From positions 1 to 28,679 of the forward strand of contig JBBSGD010000030.1 in the NCBI GenBank assembly GCA_038254435.1: DNA of 28,679 nucleotides, read 5' to 3'. The position numbers and the translations under genes are program-made. The DNA is from JBBSGD01 sp038254435. GTDB taxonomy: Bacteria > Actinomycetota > CADDZG01 > WHSQ01. Below the pieces are notes generated by a model. The model made no database searches. It was given only the letters and a program-made list of their open reading frames with translations, and was not told where the DNA came from. Shown here piece after piece: positions 1-7,932 of this stretch; the first letter of the stretch is position 1; every line of letters starts with the position of its first letter.

Positions 1-1274
1 CCCTCTGCGACCATGCGGCCGATGTCTACCTCAACGCCCTTGTTACCTTCCGTCAAGCTGGACTCATAGACGTCGGTGAAGCTCTTCCACACGCCGGGCA
101 AACCGACCCGGTCTTGTGGGCGGCGGGGCCCGGCCACGCTGGGCTCGACCGTTGCGAGGTCGAGCTCGAGGATCTCGGTGAACTCCGGGTCGGGCATGTC
201 GTCCGTGCGGAACATGCCCTGTGCCTTTGCGTAGCGTTCGACGAGGTCGATGAGCCGCTCGTCGCGCGCCGTCAGACGCATGTATTCGAGAGTGCGTTCG
301 TCGATGGGCCACAGGGCCGCGGTAGCGCCGTACTCGGGCGACATGTTTGACAGTGTGGCGCGGTCTGCGACCGCAAGGCTTCCGACCCCGGCTCCGTAGA
401 ACTCAACGAACTTTCCGACGACTCCGTGCCCTCGCAGGATCTCGGTGACCGTCAGCACGAGGTCGGTCGCAGTCACGCCGGTGGGCAGCGTCCCCGACAT
501 CCGGAACCCGACCACCTTAGGCGTTATCAGCGGAAGGGGTTGGCCGAGCACTGCGGCTTCGGCCTCGATGCCTCCGACACCCCAGCCGAGCACCGACAGC
601 CCATTGATCATCGTCGTGTGTGAGTCGGTTCCGACGAGCGTGTCCGGAACTGCCACCACGCCGTCCTCGTACTCGAGGCTGCGTACGACGCTCGCAAGAT
701 GCTCGAGGTTGACCTGATGAACGATGCCCATTCCCGGCGGCACCACGCGGAAGTCTGCAAAGGCTTGCTGAGCCCAGCGCAGCAGCGAATAACGCTCGTG
801 GTTACGTTCGTACTCGCGATCGACGTTGAGCTGAAAGGCCTGCGCCGTTCCAAACGCGTCGACCTGGACGGAGTGGTCCACGACGAGGTCCACGGGCACG
901 AGTGGGTCGACCTGCGAGGGATCGCCGCCCGCCCGCTCGATGGCGCTGCGCATCGCCGCGAGGTCGACGACGGCGGGAACGCCGGTGAAGTCCTGCAGGA
1001 TCACGCGGGCCGGGGAGAAAGGAAACTCCCGGTCGGTTATGGGTTTCTGTCCCCAGGCCGCCAGAGAGGCGACGTCTTCCTCATCGGCGTGCTCGGTGCC
1101 CGCCGTGCGCAGCAGGTTCTCGAGCAGGACCTTGACGGTCAAGGGAATCTTGTCGAGGCGGGCCAGTGAGGCATCCTCGAGCGCGGCGAGGCGGAAGTAG
1201 TGAAGCGTGCCCCCCGACGTTTCGAGTGGGCTTCTGGCGCCGAGCGGATCCGGAGCCGTGCGGATCGGGCTCAT
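1..1274 (-). CDS. acnA: Aconitate hydratase (AcnA type), N-terminal part; 3' end outside window
   Basis: Iron-sulfur enzyme of the TCA cycle that interconverts citrate and isocitrate in the cytoplasm. About 424 residues are visible, roughly the first half of a protein that is normally near 900. Translating the minus strand from ATG at 1274 gives an uninterrupted reading frame with the AcnA/IRP landmarks: an N-terminal LTVKVLLENLLR segment, the ILQDFTGVPAVVDLAAMR block and, near residue 213, GTDSHTTMINGLSVLGWGVG. The cluster-ligand cysteines of the family lie further on and are cut off by the window edge. The start is well supported: GGAAGGAG sits a few bases before the ATG. The gene is divergent from pgi, with a candidate promoter at 1329-1358 and a dyad at 1360-1378. 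Identification is firm; only the C-terminus is unknown. Confidence 0.96.
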   Translation of the reverse strand, partial: MSPIRTAPDPLGARSPLETSGGTLHYFRLAALEDASLARLDKIPLTVKVLLENLLRTAGTEHADEEDVASLAAWGQKPITDREFPFSPARVILQDFTGVPAVVDLAAMRSAIERAGGDPSQVDPLVPVDLVVDHSVQVDAFGTAQAFQLNVDREYERNHERYSLLRWAQQAFADFRVVPPGMGIVHQVNLEHLASVVRSLEYEDGVVAVPDTLVGTDSHTTMINGLSVLGWGVGGIEAEAAVLGQPLPLITPKVVGFRMSGTLPTGVTATDLVLTVTEILRGHGVVGKFVEFYGAGVGSLAVADRATLSNMSPEYGATAALWPIDERTLEYMRLTARDERLIDLVERYAKAQGMFRTDDMPDPEFTEILELDLATVEPSVAGPRRPQDRVGLPGVWKSFTDVYESSLTEGNKGVEVDIGRMVAE

Positions 1275-1328
1275 GTGAGCTCCTTCCTTCGAGCCTTCGA
1301 GCGGCCTGATGTGACAGAGCTGTTCCTC

Positions 1329-1358
1329 ATGATAGCGGCTCCCTCCGCTCCATCGTAA
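1329..1358 (-). promoter_or_regulatory. Candidate sigma70-type promoter of acnA
   Basis: On the minus strand TTACGA (1358-1353) and TATCAT (1334-1329) are separated by 18 bases and lie 55 bases before the acnA start. The hexamers are close to -35 and -10 consensus for a GC-rich genome. Not tested; chance matches are possible. Confidence 0.45.
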
Positions 1359-1359
1359 G

Positions 1360-1378
1360 GGTCTAAACCGCTTAGACC
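1360..1378. promoter_or_regulatory. Perfect 19-bp dyad, candidate operator between acnA and pgi
   Basis: GGTCTAA-ACCGC-TTAGACC is a perfect 7-bp inverted repeat with a 5-base spacer. It lies immediately upstream of the proposed acnA -35 hexamer and 52 bases before the pgi ATG. It is therefore placed to serve either divergent gene. The size and symmetry fit a dimeric regulator such as a TetR or GntR protein. The regulator is unknown and none is encoded next to it. Confidence 0.5.
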
Positions 1379-1430
1379 ATGACAACGACGAGGGCCGGGT
1401 TGCGTGCCGCTTGTGGGAGCATTACCCACG

Positions 1431-2951
1431 ATGAGGCTCACCAATGTCGATATCGAGCTGCGCCCCGAGCTAGGGCGCGCGCTGTGGAATCGGGACGCCT
1501 CCGTGTGGGGGCCGGGCGAGGACGATCCGGCCGACCGCCTCGGGTGGCTCGATCTGCACGCGCACATGCGGGCCGAGCTGCCTCGCCTCAGGGCGGTGGC
1601 GGAATCGGCGCGCGCCGACGGGATTGCGGATGTTGTGCTGCTGGGAATGGGCGGATCGAGCCTCGCCCCCGAGGTCTTTGCAAGAACCTACGGTTCGGCC
1701 CCCGGCTACCCGCGTCTCGTCGTCCTCGACTCGACCCATCCGGCGCAAATAGAGGCAATGACCGGATCGATAGACCCCGGCAAGACGCTGTGGCTGGTGT
1801 CGAGCAAGTCGGGCGGGACACTCGAAACCATGTCGCTGTGGCGCTACTTCTTCGAGCGCACGCGAGACGGATCGCGCTACGTCGCGATCACGGACCCCGG
1901 CACCTCGCTCGAGGACCTCGCCCGCAGCGAGGGATTCAGGGAAGTCTTCTTGAACCCGCCCGACATCGGCGGACGCTATTCGGCGCTGTCTCTCTTCGGG
2001 CTCGTGCCGGCCGCACTGATCGGCGCCGACCTCGACGGGCTGCTCGACTCGGCAGCCCACATGGCGCAGGAGTGTGGCCCAGACGTCGCCCCGCACGACC
2101 ATGGCGCCCTGCTTCTCGGCTGCGCCATGGGCGAGTTCCGGACGCGCGGCCGCGACAAGCTGACGGTGATCACCTCCGAGCCAATCTCTTCTTTTGGCGA
2201 CTGGGTCGAGCAACTGATAGCGGAATCCACGGGCAAGCACGACACCGGCGTCGTGCCCATCGTTGGTGAGCCGCAGGTCTCGGTGTCCTGCTACAAGGGC
2301 GACCGCTTCTTCGTTCATCTGCGTCTGGCCGGTGACGACTCCAACGACGCGTTTGTCTCGGCCCTTGCCCAAGCCGGGCACCCCGTTGCGGTGATCGACG
2401 TGCCCGGCGTCATCGATCTCGGCGCAGAGATGTTCCGCTTCGAGTTCGCAACCGCGGTGGCCGGCGCGGTGCTGGGGATCAACGCGTTCGATCAGCCGAA
2501 CGTCGAGGCCGCCAAGAAGCTGAGCCGCGCGCTGCTCGAATCCGGCGACGAGCTCACCTGGGCTGCAGACGAGCCGGCTGCGTTCTTTGAGGAGGCGAAG
2601 CCCGGCGAGACCGCTGCCCTGCTGGCGTTCGCTGCTCGCACGCCCGAGGCGAGCAAGGTCATCGCTGCCGGCCGTCGCCGCCTGGCCGAGCGCGGGATAG
2701 CCACCATGGGCGGCTTCGGTCCCCGCTACCTACATTCGACCGGACAGCTTCACAAGGGCGGCCCCCCCGACGTGCGCGCGCTCGTCATCCTCGACGCACC
2801 CGCAACAGACCTGTCCATACCGGACTCTCCGCATGGCTTTGCCCGCCTCGTGGCGGCGCAGGCGGCCGGCGACGTGCAGGCCCTCGACGAGGCGGGACGC
2901 CACGTGGGGCGCACGACGTGGGAGGCGTACGCGCGCTGGGCACGCGACTGA
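1431..2951 (+). CDS. pgi: Glucose-6-phosphate isomerase (stand-alone, TalPgi-like sequence)
   Basis: Converts glucose 6-phosphate to fructose 6-phosphate in glycolysis and gluconeogenesis. The 506-residue product carries the first sugar-phosphate (SIS) fold with GMGGSSLAPEV at residues 72-82 and SSKSGGTLET at 124-133. It also has PGI signature 1, DIGGRYSALSLFG at 178-190, and a version of signature 2, INAFDQPNVEAAKK at 350-363, with Pro where the classical pattern has Gly. These forms resemble the isomerase half of transaldolase-PGI fusions more than E. coli Pgi, but no transaldolase half is present. I chose ATG 1431, where homology-like sequence begins, preceded by GGGAG; an in-frame GTG at 1404 is the alternative. 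Four bases separate it from the PASTA gene, so they are probably cotranscribed; zwf lies 3.5 kb downstream. Confidence 0.92.
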   Translation: MRLTNVDIELRPELGRALWNRDASVWGPGEDDPADRLGWLDLHAHMRAELPRLRAVAESARADGIADVVLLGMGGSSLAPEVFARTYGSAPGYPRLVVLDSTHPAQIEAMTGSIDPGKTLWLVSSKSGGTLETMSLWRYFFERTRDGSRYVAITDPGTSLEDLARSEGFREVFLNPPDIGGRYSALSLFGLVPAALIGADLDGLLDSAAHMAQECGPDVAPHDHGALLLGCAMGEFRTRGRDKLTVITSEPISSFGDWVEQLIAESTGKHDTGVVPIVGEPQVSVSCYKGDRFFVHLRLAGDDSNDAFVSALAQAGHPVAVIDVPGVIDLGAEMFRFEFATAVAGAVLGINAFDQPNVEAAKKLSRALLESGDELTWAADEPAAFFEEAKPGETAALLAFAARTPEASKVIAAGRRRLAERGIATMGGFGPRYLHSTGQLHKGGPPDVRALVILDAPATDLSIPDSPHGFARLVAAQAAGDVQALDEAGRHVGRTTWEAYARWARD

Positions 2952-2955
2952 GCTC

Positions 2956-3369
2956 ATGCCGGCGCGCGCATGGCCCAAGCCGCGGTGGGCGTTGGCTTCG
3001 ATCCTTGCGGCCGCGGTCTTGTGGGCGCTCGTCGCTACGCTCGGCTACGCGCAGCGCACGTCTCCCGGGAGGATGGCCGCAGTCCGGGTTCCCGCGGTTG
3101 TTGGGTGGCGCCTCGGCGCCGCCCGGAGCCAGCTCAACCTGGACGGGCTCGATCTCAGGGTCGGCGAGCGTTCCGACGGTTGGCTGCACAGCGGCAAGCT
3201 CGTTATCGGCCAGCAGCCCGGCAACGGAGCCGTGGTGCCGTCCGGGACGGTCGTCAGCGTATCGGTGCTGCGCCACGGCATAGCCGTGTGGCGCCGGCGG
3301 ATCAACACCGCAAAGGTGCACGGTGCCGGCCTGCGTGCGCCGGTCGCGGCTCCGTCCGGCGGTGTATAA
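2956..3369 (+). CDS. Small membrane-anchored protein with a single PASTA domain
   Basis: The 137-residue product starts with a short basic stretch and one hydrophobic segment (about residues 12-31), which is a membrane anchor or uncleaved signal. A PASTA-like repeat follows at about residues 43-104: it begins RVPAVVGWRLGAARSQL and ends GNGAVVPSGTVVSVSV, the usual opening and closing of this domain. PASTA domains occur outside the cell on penicillin-binding proteins and Ser/Thr kinases and can bind muropeptide or beta-lactam; here neither a kinase nor a transpeptidase domain is attached. The C-terminus is short and basic. It lies 4 bases after pgi and 7 bases before the next gene, consistent with one operon. 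The cell-wall role is inferred from the domain alone. Confidence 0.75.
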   Translation: MPARAWPKPRWALASILAAAVLWALVATLGYAQRTSPGRMAAVRVPAVVGWRLGAARSQLNLDGLDLRVGERSDGWLHSGKLVIGQQPGNGAVVPSGTVVSVSVLRHGIAVWRRRINTAKVHGAGLRAPVAAPSGGV

Positions 3370-3376
3370 GCAAACG

Positions 3377-3784
3377 ATGTCCGTAACCAAGGTGGGTCTT
3401 GTCAAGGCGCTGCAAAAGTATCTCGTCAATCCACCTGCGCGCGCGGCCATAGACCTGGGGTTGCTACCTACACACGCGCTGGTGGAGACGAAAGGACGCA
3501 AGTCGGGCTTGCCGCGCCGCACTCCGGTGGGCAACGGCCTCACAGGGGACACGTTCTGGATAGTGGCCGAGCACGGCCACAAAGCGGCTTACGTTCGCAA
3601 CATCGAAGCTGATCCGCGCGTCAGAGTGAAGGTGCGCGGCCGGTGGCGGCGGGGCGTTGCCCACTTGCTCGAGGACGACGATCCGGCAGCCCGTCTGCGC
3701 AGCATAGGCCGCAGGGTGAACGGACTCGGCGTCAGGGCCTTCGGCACAGACCTGCTCACCGTCCGCATCGACCTCGACCGCTAG
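3377..3784 (+). CDS. Deazaflavin (F420)-dependent nitroreductase/quinone reductase family protein
   Basis: A 135-residue protein of the small split-barrel family that includes mycobacterial Ddn. These proteins use reduced F420 to reduce quinones or nitro compounds. Visible family features are VETKGRKSGLPRRTPVGNG at about residues 36-54, the segment FWIVAEHGHKAAYVRNI, and the closing strand pattern PRVRVKVRGRWRRG. Length matches the family. Start ATG 3377 gives the full-length protein; the longer frame reaching back to 3323 would overlap the PASTA gene. The gene implies that the organism makes F420, but no F420 synthesis gene is in the window and the substrate cannot be told. Confidence 0.82.
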   Translation: MSVTKVGLVKALQKYLVNPPARAAIDLGLLPTHALVETKGRKSGLPRRTPVGNGLTGDTFWIVAEHGHKAAYVRNIEADPRVRVKVRGRWRRGVAHLLEDDDPAARLRSIGRRVNGLGVRAFGTDLLTVRIDLDR

Positions 3785-3791
3785 CGGCGTC

Positions 3792-5390
3792 ATGGGTTTC
3801 ATAGAAGTCGCAAACGTCAACTTCTCGCTGCCCGGGGGCCGTGTGCTGTTCGACGACCTCTCCTTCAAGGTTCCCTCCGGCAGGCACGTAGCGATGGTCG
3901 GCGCAAACGGCGTGGGCAAGACGACGATCCTGCGTCTTCTTGCCGGCGAGGACAAGGCGCAGGAGGGCGTGCTGCGCGTCGAAGGGCGGCTCGGCTACAT
4001 GCGACAGTTCGTCGGCTCCTTCGATCCCCGCGCCACGGTGCGCGATTTCTTCATGGAGCTTTCCGATGCCCGGCTGCGCCGGGCCGGTTTTGAGCTACGC
4101 CGCTTCGAGCGCGTGATTAGCGGGGCACACGGACAAGCTGCGCAGCTGCGCTACGCGCAGGCGCTGGCGGAATGGGGCGAGGCGGGAGGCTATGAGGCCG
4201 AGGTCCTGTGGGACACGGTGACTTCGGCCTCGCTTCACAAGCCGATGAGCACCGTTGCAGATCGCAACTTGAGCACCCTGTCCGGCGGAGAGCAGAAACG
4301 CCTTGCGCTCGAGGCTTTCTGGCGGTCCGACGCCGAGGTCTTGCTGCTCGACGAGCCAGACAACTTCCTCGATATCCCCGGCAAGCAGTGGCTCGAGCAG
4401 TCGATGAATGCAAGTCGCAAGACAATTCTCTACGTTAGTCACGATCGCACGATGCTCGCCAACACGGCGCACGCTTTCGTGACACTCGAAGGGCTCAGTG
4501 CGTGGACGCACCACGGCGCTTTCGACGGGTACGGGCACGCGCGGGTGGCGCGTCTGGGAAGGATCGAAGAGGAGCGCCGCCGCTTCGCCGAGGAGCACAA
4601 ACGGATAGTCGAGCAGATCAAAGAGTTCAAGCGGCGCGCCGCGATGAACGACAAGTTCGCGTCCAAGGCGCGCGCCGCCCAGAAGAAGCTCGAGCGCCAC
4701 GGGCGCGACAATGCGCCCCGGCTGCGGCCCCAGGAGCAAGACATAAAGATGGACCTCGGCGGGGGGCGCACCGGCAAGCTCGTGCTGTGCACCGAAGCCC
4801 TTTCATTTCCCGGCCTGGTTGAGCCGTTCAGCGCGGAGGTGTACTTCGGAGAGCGCGTCGGGGTCGTCGGGCCCAACGGTACGGGCAAGAGTCATTTCCT
4901 CGAGCTGCTCGCCGGCCGCAGGATGCGATACGAGGGCGTCTTCAAGCTTGGGGCCCGCGTCGAGCCCGCCTTGTTCTCGCAGCTGCATGAGCGCGCCGAC
5001 CTGACAGACGGGAAGCCGATCGTCGAGGTCCTCAAGGAGCGGGGCTTAGAGCTCGGTCGGGCAATCGCACGTCTCAAGCGTTACGAGCTGCACGAGTCGA
5101 TGACTCATCCCTTCTCGCTCCTATCGGGCGGGCAGCAAGCCCGCTTCCAGATCCTTCTCATGGAGATCGCAAGCCCCACGATGCTGCTTCTTGACGAGCC
5201 GACCGACAACCTCGACATCGACTCCGCCGAGGCCTTAGAGGTGGCGTTCGATCGCTACCAGGGGACCGTCGTGATGGTGACGCACGACCGCTGGGTCATG
5301 GCCGCGCTCGATCGGTTTCTCGTCTTCGAAAGCGACGGCTCGGTGAGGCAGAGCCTGTCGCCGCCCTACAACCTGGGATCCTCGAGGTGA
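3792..5390 (+). CDS. ABC-F family ATPase (duplicated ATP-binding cassette, ribosome-associated type)
   Basis: A soluble 532-residue protein with two ATP-binding cassettes and no membrane segment, as in ABC-F factors that act on the ribosome. Cassette 1 has Walker A GANGVGKTT at residues 37-45, signature LSGGEQKR at 163 and Walker B LLLDEPD with Asp187/Glu188, then SHDR. A charged helical linker (about residues 250-315, rich in E, R and K) joins it to cassette 2, with Walker A GPNGTGKS at 360-367, signature LSGGQQAR at 444, LLLDEPTDNLD, and THDR. Both catalytic glutamates are present, so both sites look active. It follows the F420-type gene by 7 bases. Sequence alone does not separate an antibiotic-protection ABC-F from a housekeeping one such as Uup or EttA. 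Confidence 0.93.
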   Translation: MGFIEVANVNFSLPGGRVLFDDLSFKVPSGRHVAMVGANGVGKTTILRLLAGEDKAQEGVLRVEGRLGYMRQFVGSFDPRATVRDFFMELSDARLRRAGFELRRFERVISGAHGQAAQLRYAQALAEWGEAGGYEAEVLWDTVTSASLHKPMSTVADRNLSTLSGGEQKRLALEAFWRSDAEVLLLDEPDNFLDIPGKQWLEQSMNASRKTILYVSHDRTMLANTAHAFVTLEGLSAWTHHGAFDGYGHARVARLGRIEEERRRFAEEHKRIVEQIKEFKRRAAMNDKFASKARAAQKKLERHGRDNAPRLRPQEQDIKMDLGGGRTGKLVLCTEALSFPGLVEPFSAEVYFGERVGVVGPNGTGKSHFLELLAGRRMRYEGVFKLGARVEPALFSQLHERADLTDGKPIVEVLKERGLELGRAIARLKRYELHESMTHPFSLLSGGQQARFQILLMEIASPTMLLLDEPTDNLDIDSAEALEVAFDRYQGTVVMVTHDRWVMAALDRFLVFESDGSVRQSLSPPYNLGSSR

Positions 5391-5456
5391 GTCACTTGCG
5401 CGCAACGGGTACGGCTACCGCACCAAGAGGCATGTCGAGAGGGGGAGTGATGAATA

Positions 5457-6410
5457 GTGGCGTCTGAGAGCAAGGTCACCGTTTACTACGCGGTCGGAGC
5501 GAACCTCATGATTGCGGTAGCGAAGCTCGGGGGAGGTTTGATCAGCGGATCGGCAGCGATGCTCGCCGAAGCAGCCCATTCGCTGGCAGACACCATGAAC
5601 CAGGTGTTCATGCTGGTGTCGTTGTCGCTCGGCAAGCGCCCTGCCAGTGAGGAACATCCCTTCGGCTACGGCAAGGAGAGGTTCTTCTGGGCCTTCCTGG
5701 CGGCAGTCTTCATCTTCGTGTCGGGGGCGGTCTTCTCGATAGGAGAGGGAGTGCGGGACCTCATGTCGGGCGAGGAACCTGATCCGTCCACCTACCTCAT
5801 CAGCTACATCATCCTGATGGTGGCCTTCGCAGCCGAGGCGACATCGTGGCTGCGAGCGCTGAAGCAGGTAAGAGGCCAGGCGCGCGCTGCGGGGCTCCCG
5901 CTCGTCAGGTTCGTACGAGTCAGCCGCGACCCCACCGTCAAGACGGTGCTCTCGGAGGACAGCGTTGCCCTCGTCGGCCTCGTCCTCGCCCTCGTGGGTA
6001 TCGCGCTTCACCAGCTCACGGGCAACCGTGTCTGGGACGCCGGGGCTTCGATAGCCATCGGGGTGCTTCTCGCCTTCGTCGCTTACGCGCTTGGGCGCGA
6101 TACGAAAGGTCTCCTACTGGGTGAGGCGGCGAGGCCCGAGGAACGTGCCAAGATGCACGAGGTGCTCGCCGAGCGGCAAGAGATCGCCAGGACTATCGAG
6201 CTTCTGACGATGGCGCTGGGACCGAGTTCGATGCTGGTGGCCGCGCGCGTCGATTTACACGATGGGCTAAGTGGGGCGGCCATCGAGCGCATGTCCGGGG
6301 AAATAGACGACGAGTTGCGGCAGGTTGTACCGAGCGTGACCCAGGTCTTTGTCGACGCCACGTCGCGCAGCGAGAGGAATCGCAGCGACGCGGCAATACA
6401 GGGGAGATGA
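5457..6410 (+). CDS. Cation diffusion facilitator (CDF) metal exporter, ZnT9-like branch
   Basis: A 317-residue integral membrane protein that should export divalent metal against protons. The N-terminal half has about six hydrophobic segments. The first metal-site motif is AAHSLAD (His41, Asp45) in TM2, and the second is the LSEDSVALVG segment in TM5 with Asp168. The stretch EEHPFGYGKERFFWAFLAA (residues 64-82) is typical of the ZnT9-like branch. The last 90 residues form a cytoplasmic domain. Metal specificity cannot be read directly; His-Asp sites often favour Zn, but this branch is poorly characterised. GTG at 5457 is chosen because GGGGGAG precedes it; an ATG at 5450 is in another frame and stops after five codons. 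The stop overlaps zwf by 4 bases. Confidence 0.9.
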   Translation: MASESKVTVYYAVGANLMIAVAKLGGGLISGSAAMLAEAAHSLADTMNQVFMLVSLSLGKRPASEEHPFGYGKERFFWAFLAAVFIFVSGAVFSIGEGVRDLMSGEEPDPSTYLISYIILMVAFAAEATSWLRALKQVRGQARAAGLPLVRFVRVSRDPTVKTVLSEDSVALVGLVLALVGIALHQLTGNRVWDAGASIAIGVLLAFVAYALGRDTKGLLLGEAARPEERAKMHEVLAERQEIARTIELLTMALGPSSMLVAARVDLHDGLSGAAIERMSGEIDDELRQVVPSVTQVFVDATSRSERNRSDAAIQGR

Positions 6411-7828
6411 GCGTGGCCAAGGTGAAGATCCCAGAAGATTGCGTGGTCGTGGTATTTGGAGCCAACGGCGATCTCGCGCGCCGGATGGTTCTTCCCGCCT
6501 TCTTCCATCTCTTCCGCGAAGGATGGCTGCCGCAGAGCTGGCGACTGATTGGAAACTCGCGCAGCGAGCTTTCCGACGATGACTTCAGGGACTTCACACG
6601 CGGCGCGTTGAAGGAGTTCGCTCGCGGATTCGACGAAAATGAATTCGGCCCATTTGCCGAGCACCTCAGCTACGTCTCGCACGAGTTCGAGCCCGGCGAC
6701 ACAAGTCCGCTCGAGGACGCGATCCGCCGGGCCGAGAAGGAGATCGGCACGAAGCGCCGGTTGTTCTATCTGGCCGTGCCGCCGCCCGCCTTTCCGCTGA
6801 TAACCAAGGGTCTGGGCGACGCCAAGTTGCAAGAAAATGCGACGGTGATCTATGAAAAGCCTTTCGGAACCGGCATCGATGAGTTTCACAAGCTCAACGA
6901 AGCTGTGCACGAAGTGCTCGATGAAAAGCAGGTCTATCGCATCGATCACTTCCTCGGTAAAGAGGCGGTGCAGAACATCCTGGTGTTTCGCTTCGCGAAC
7001 GGGATGTTCGAGCCGATCTGGAATCGAAATCATGTCGACCACGTGCAGATCGACGTTCCCGAGACGATCGGCATCGGTACGCGCGCCGGCTTTTATGAGC
7101 AGACCGGAGCTCTCAGGGACATGATCGTCACCCACCTCTTCCAAGTGCTGAGCTTCGTCGCCATGGAGCCGCCCGTCTCGTTCTCACCCAAGCACCTCCT
7201 CGGCGAGAAAGCAAAGGTGTTCGAGTCCATGGAGCCGCTCGATCCCCAAGACGTCGTGCGCGGTCAGTACGAAGGCTATCTTCAAGAGGAAGGTGTGGCA
7301 GCGAACTCCGACACGGACACTTTCATAGCGGCGCGCGTCTACCTCGACAACTGGAGGTGGGAGGGCGTTCCCTTCTACCTGCGGACCGGCAAGTGTCTAG
7401 CCGAAGACCGCTGGGCGGTATCGCTCGGTTTCCGCGCACCGCCTCAAAAGATGTTCGCGGAAACCCCTGGTGAAGACTACGAACGCAACTATCTGACATT
7501 CCAAGTCGACCCCAGTGAGCACATCACGGTGAGCTTTCTCACGAAGGTGCCCGGCCCCCAAATCGAGGCGGGCGCCGCGGCGATGGAGTTCAGGGCAGAA
7601 GAGAGATTCCACTCCGAGCTGATCGGGGCTTACGAGCGGCTCATTCACGACGCCCTGTGCGGCGACCGTACCCTGTTCACGCGCGGCGATGGCATAGGCG
7701 CAACCTGGGAGGCGGTAGACGAGATCCTTAAGCACCCGAGGCCCGTGTGCCCCTACCCAAAGGGATCGTGGGGGCCCAAGGAGTCCGACGCGCTCATCGC
7801 TCCGGATCGCTGGCGCCTTTCTTCCTAA
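6407..7828 (+). CDS. zwf: Glucose-6-phosphate 1-dehydrogenase
   Basis: Oxidises glucose 6-phosphate to 6-phosphogluconolactone with NADP or NAD, the entry to the oxidative pentose phosphate pathway. The 473-residue length is normal. Residues 18-24 are the nucleotide-binding GANGDLA, VIYEKPFG supplies the conserved lysine, and RIDHFLGKE at 178-186 is the active-site signature with its catalytic His and Lys. The start ATG overlaps the stop of the CDF transporter (ATGA), implying translational coupling to it. The usual actinobacterial partners tal, opcA and gnd are absent from the window. Together with pgi upstream, this places both enzymes that compete for glucose 6-phosphate on the same strand within 6.4 kb. 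Confidence 0.96.
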   Translation: MSVAKVKIPEDCVVVVFGANGDLARRMVLPAFFHLFREGWLPQSWRLIGNSRSELSDDDFRDFTRGALKEFARGFDENEFGPFAEHLSYVSHEFEPGDTSPLEDAIRRAEKEIGTKRRLFYLAVPPPAFPLITKGLGDAKLQENATVIYEKPFGTGIDEFHKLNEAVHEVLDEKQVYRIDHFLGKEAVQNILVFRFANGMFEPIWNRNHVDHVQIDVPETIGIGTRAGFYEQTGALRDMIVTHLFQVLSFVAMEPPVSFSPKHLLGEKAKVFESMEPLDPQDVVRGQYEGYLQEEGVAANSDTDTFIAARVYLDNWRWEGVPFYLRTGKCLAEDRWAVSLGFRAPPQKMFAETPGEDYERNYLTFQVDPSEHITVSFLTKVPGPQIEAGAAAMEFRAEERFHSELIGAYERLIHDALCGDRTLFTRGDGIGATWEAVDEILKHPRPVCPYPKGSWGPKESDALIAPDRWRLSS

Positions 7829-7870
7829 GCCGCCGCGGAACAAAGTGCCTCTGGTCGTGGTTGAGCGCGG

Positions 7871-7915
7871 TTGATGCGTAGTCGGTCTTGCGCGATTGAT
7901 GCGTGGTCGGTCTTG
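7871..7915 (+). repeat. Two 20-bp near-identical direct repeats upstream of the DsbA-like gene
   Basis: TTGATGCGTAGTCGGTCTTG at 7871-7890 recurs at 7896-7915 with one mismatch (A to G), a period of 25 bases. The second copy runs into the AAGGAGG ribosome-binding site of the next gene. This could be a small tandem duplication of the leader or two binding sites for a regulator. No function is known. Confidence 0.6.
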
Positions 7916-7932
7916 AAGGAGGCGATGGCGAC

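Noticed and set aside
1470..2381. 303-residue minus-strand open frame inside pgi
   Set aside because: Antisense of a conserved enzyme, no motif, no ribosome-binding site of note.
6083..7144. 353-residue minus-strand open frame across the CDF gene and zwf
   Set aside because: Shadow of zwf and the transporter; no recognisable domains.
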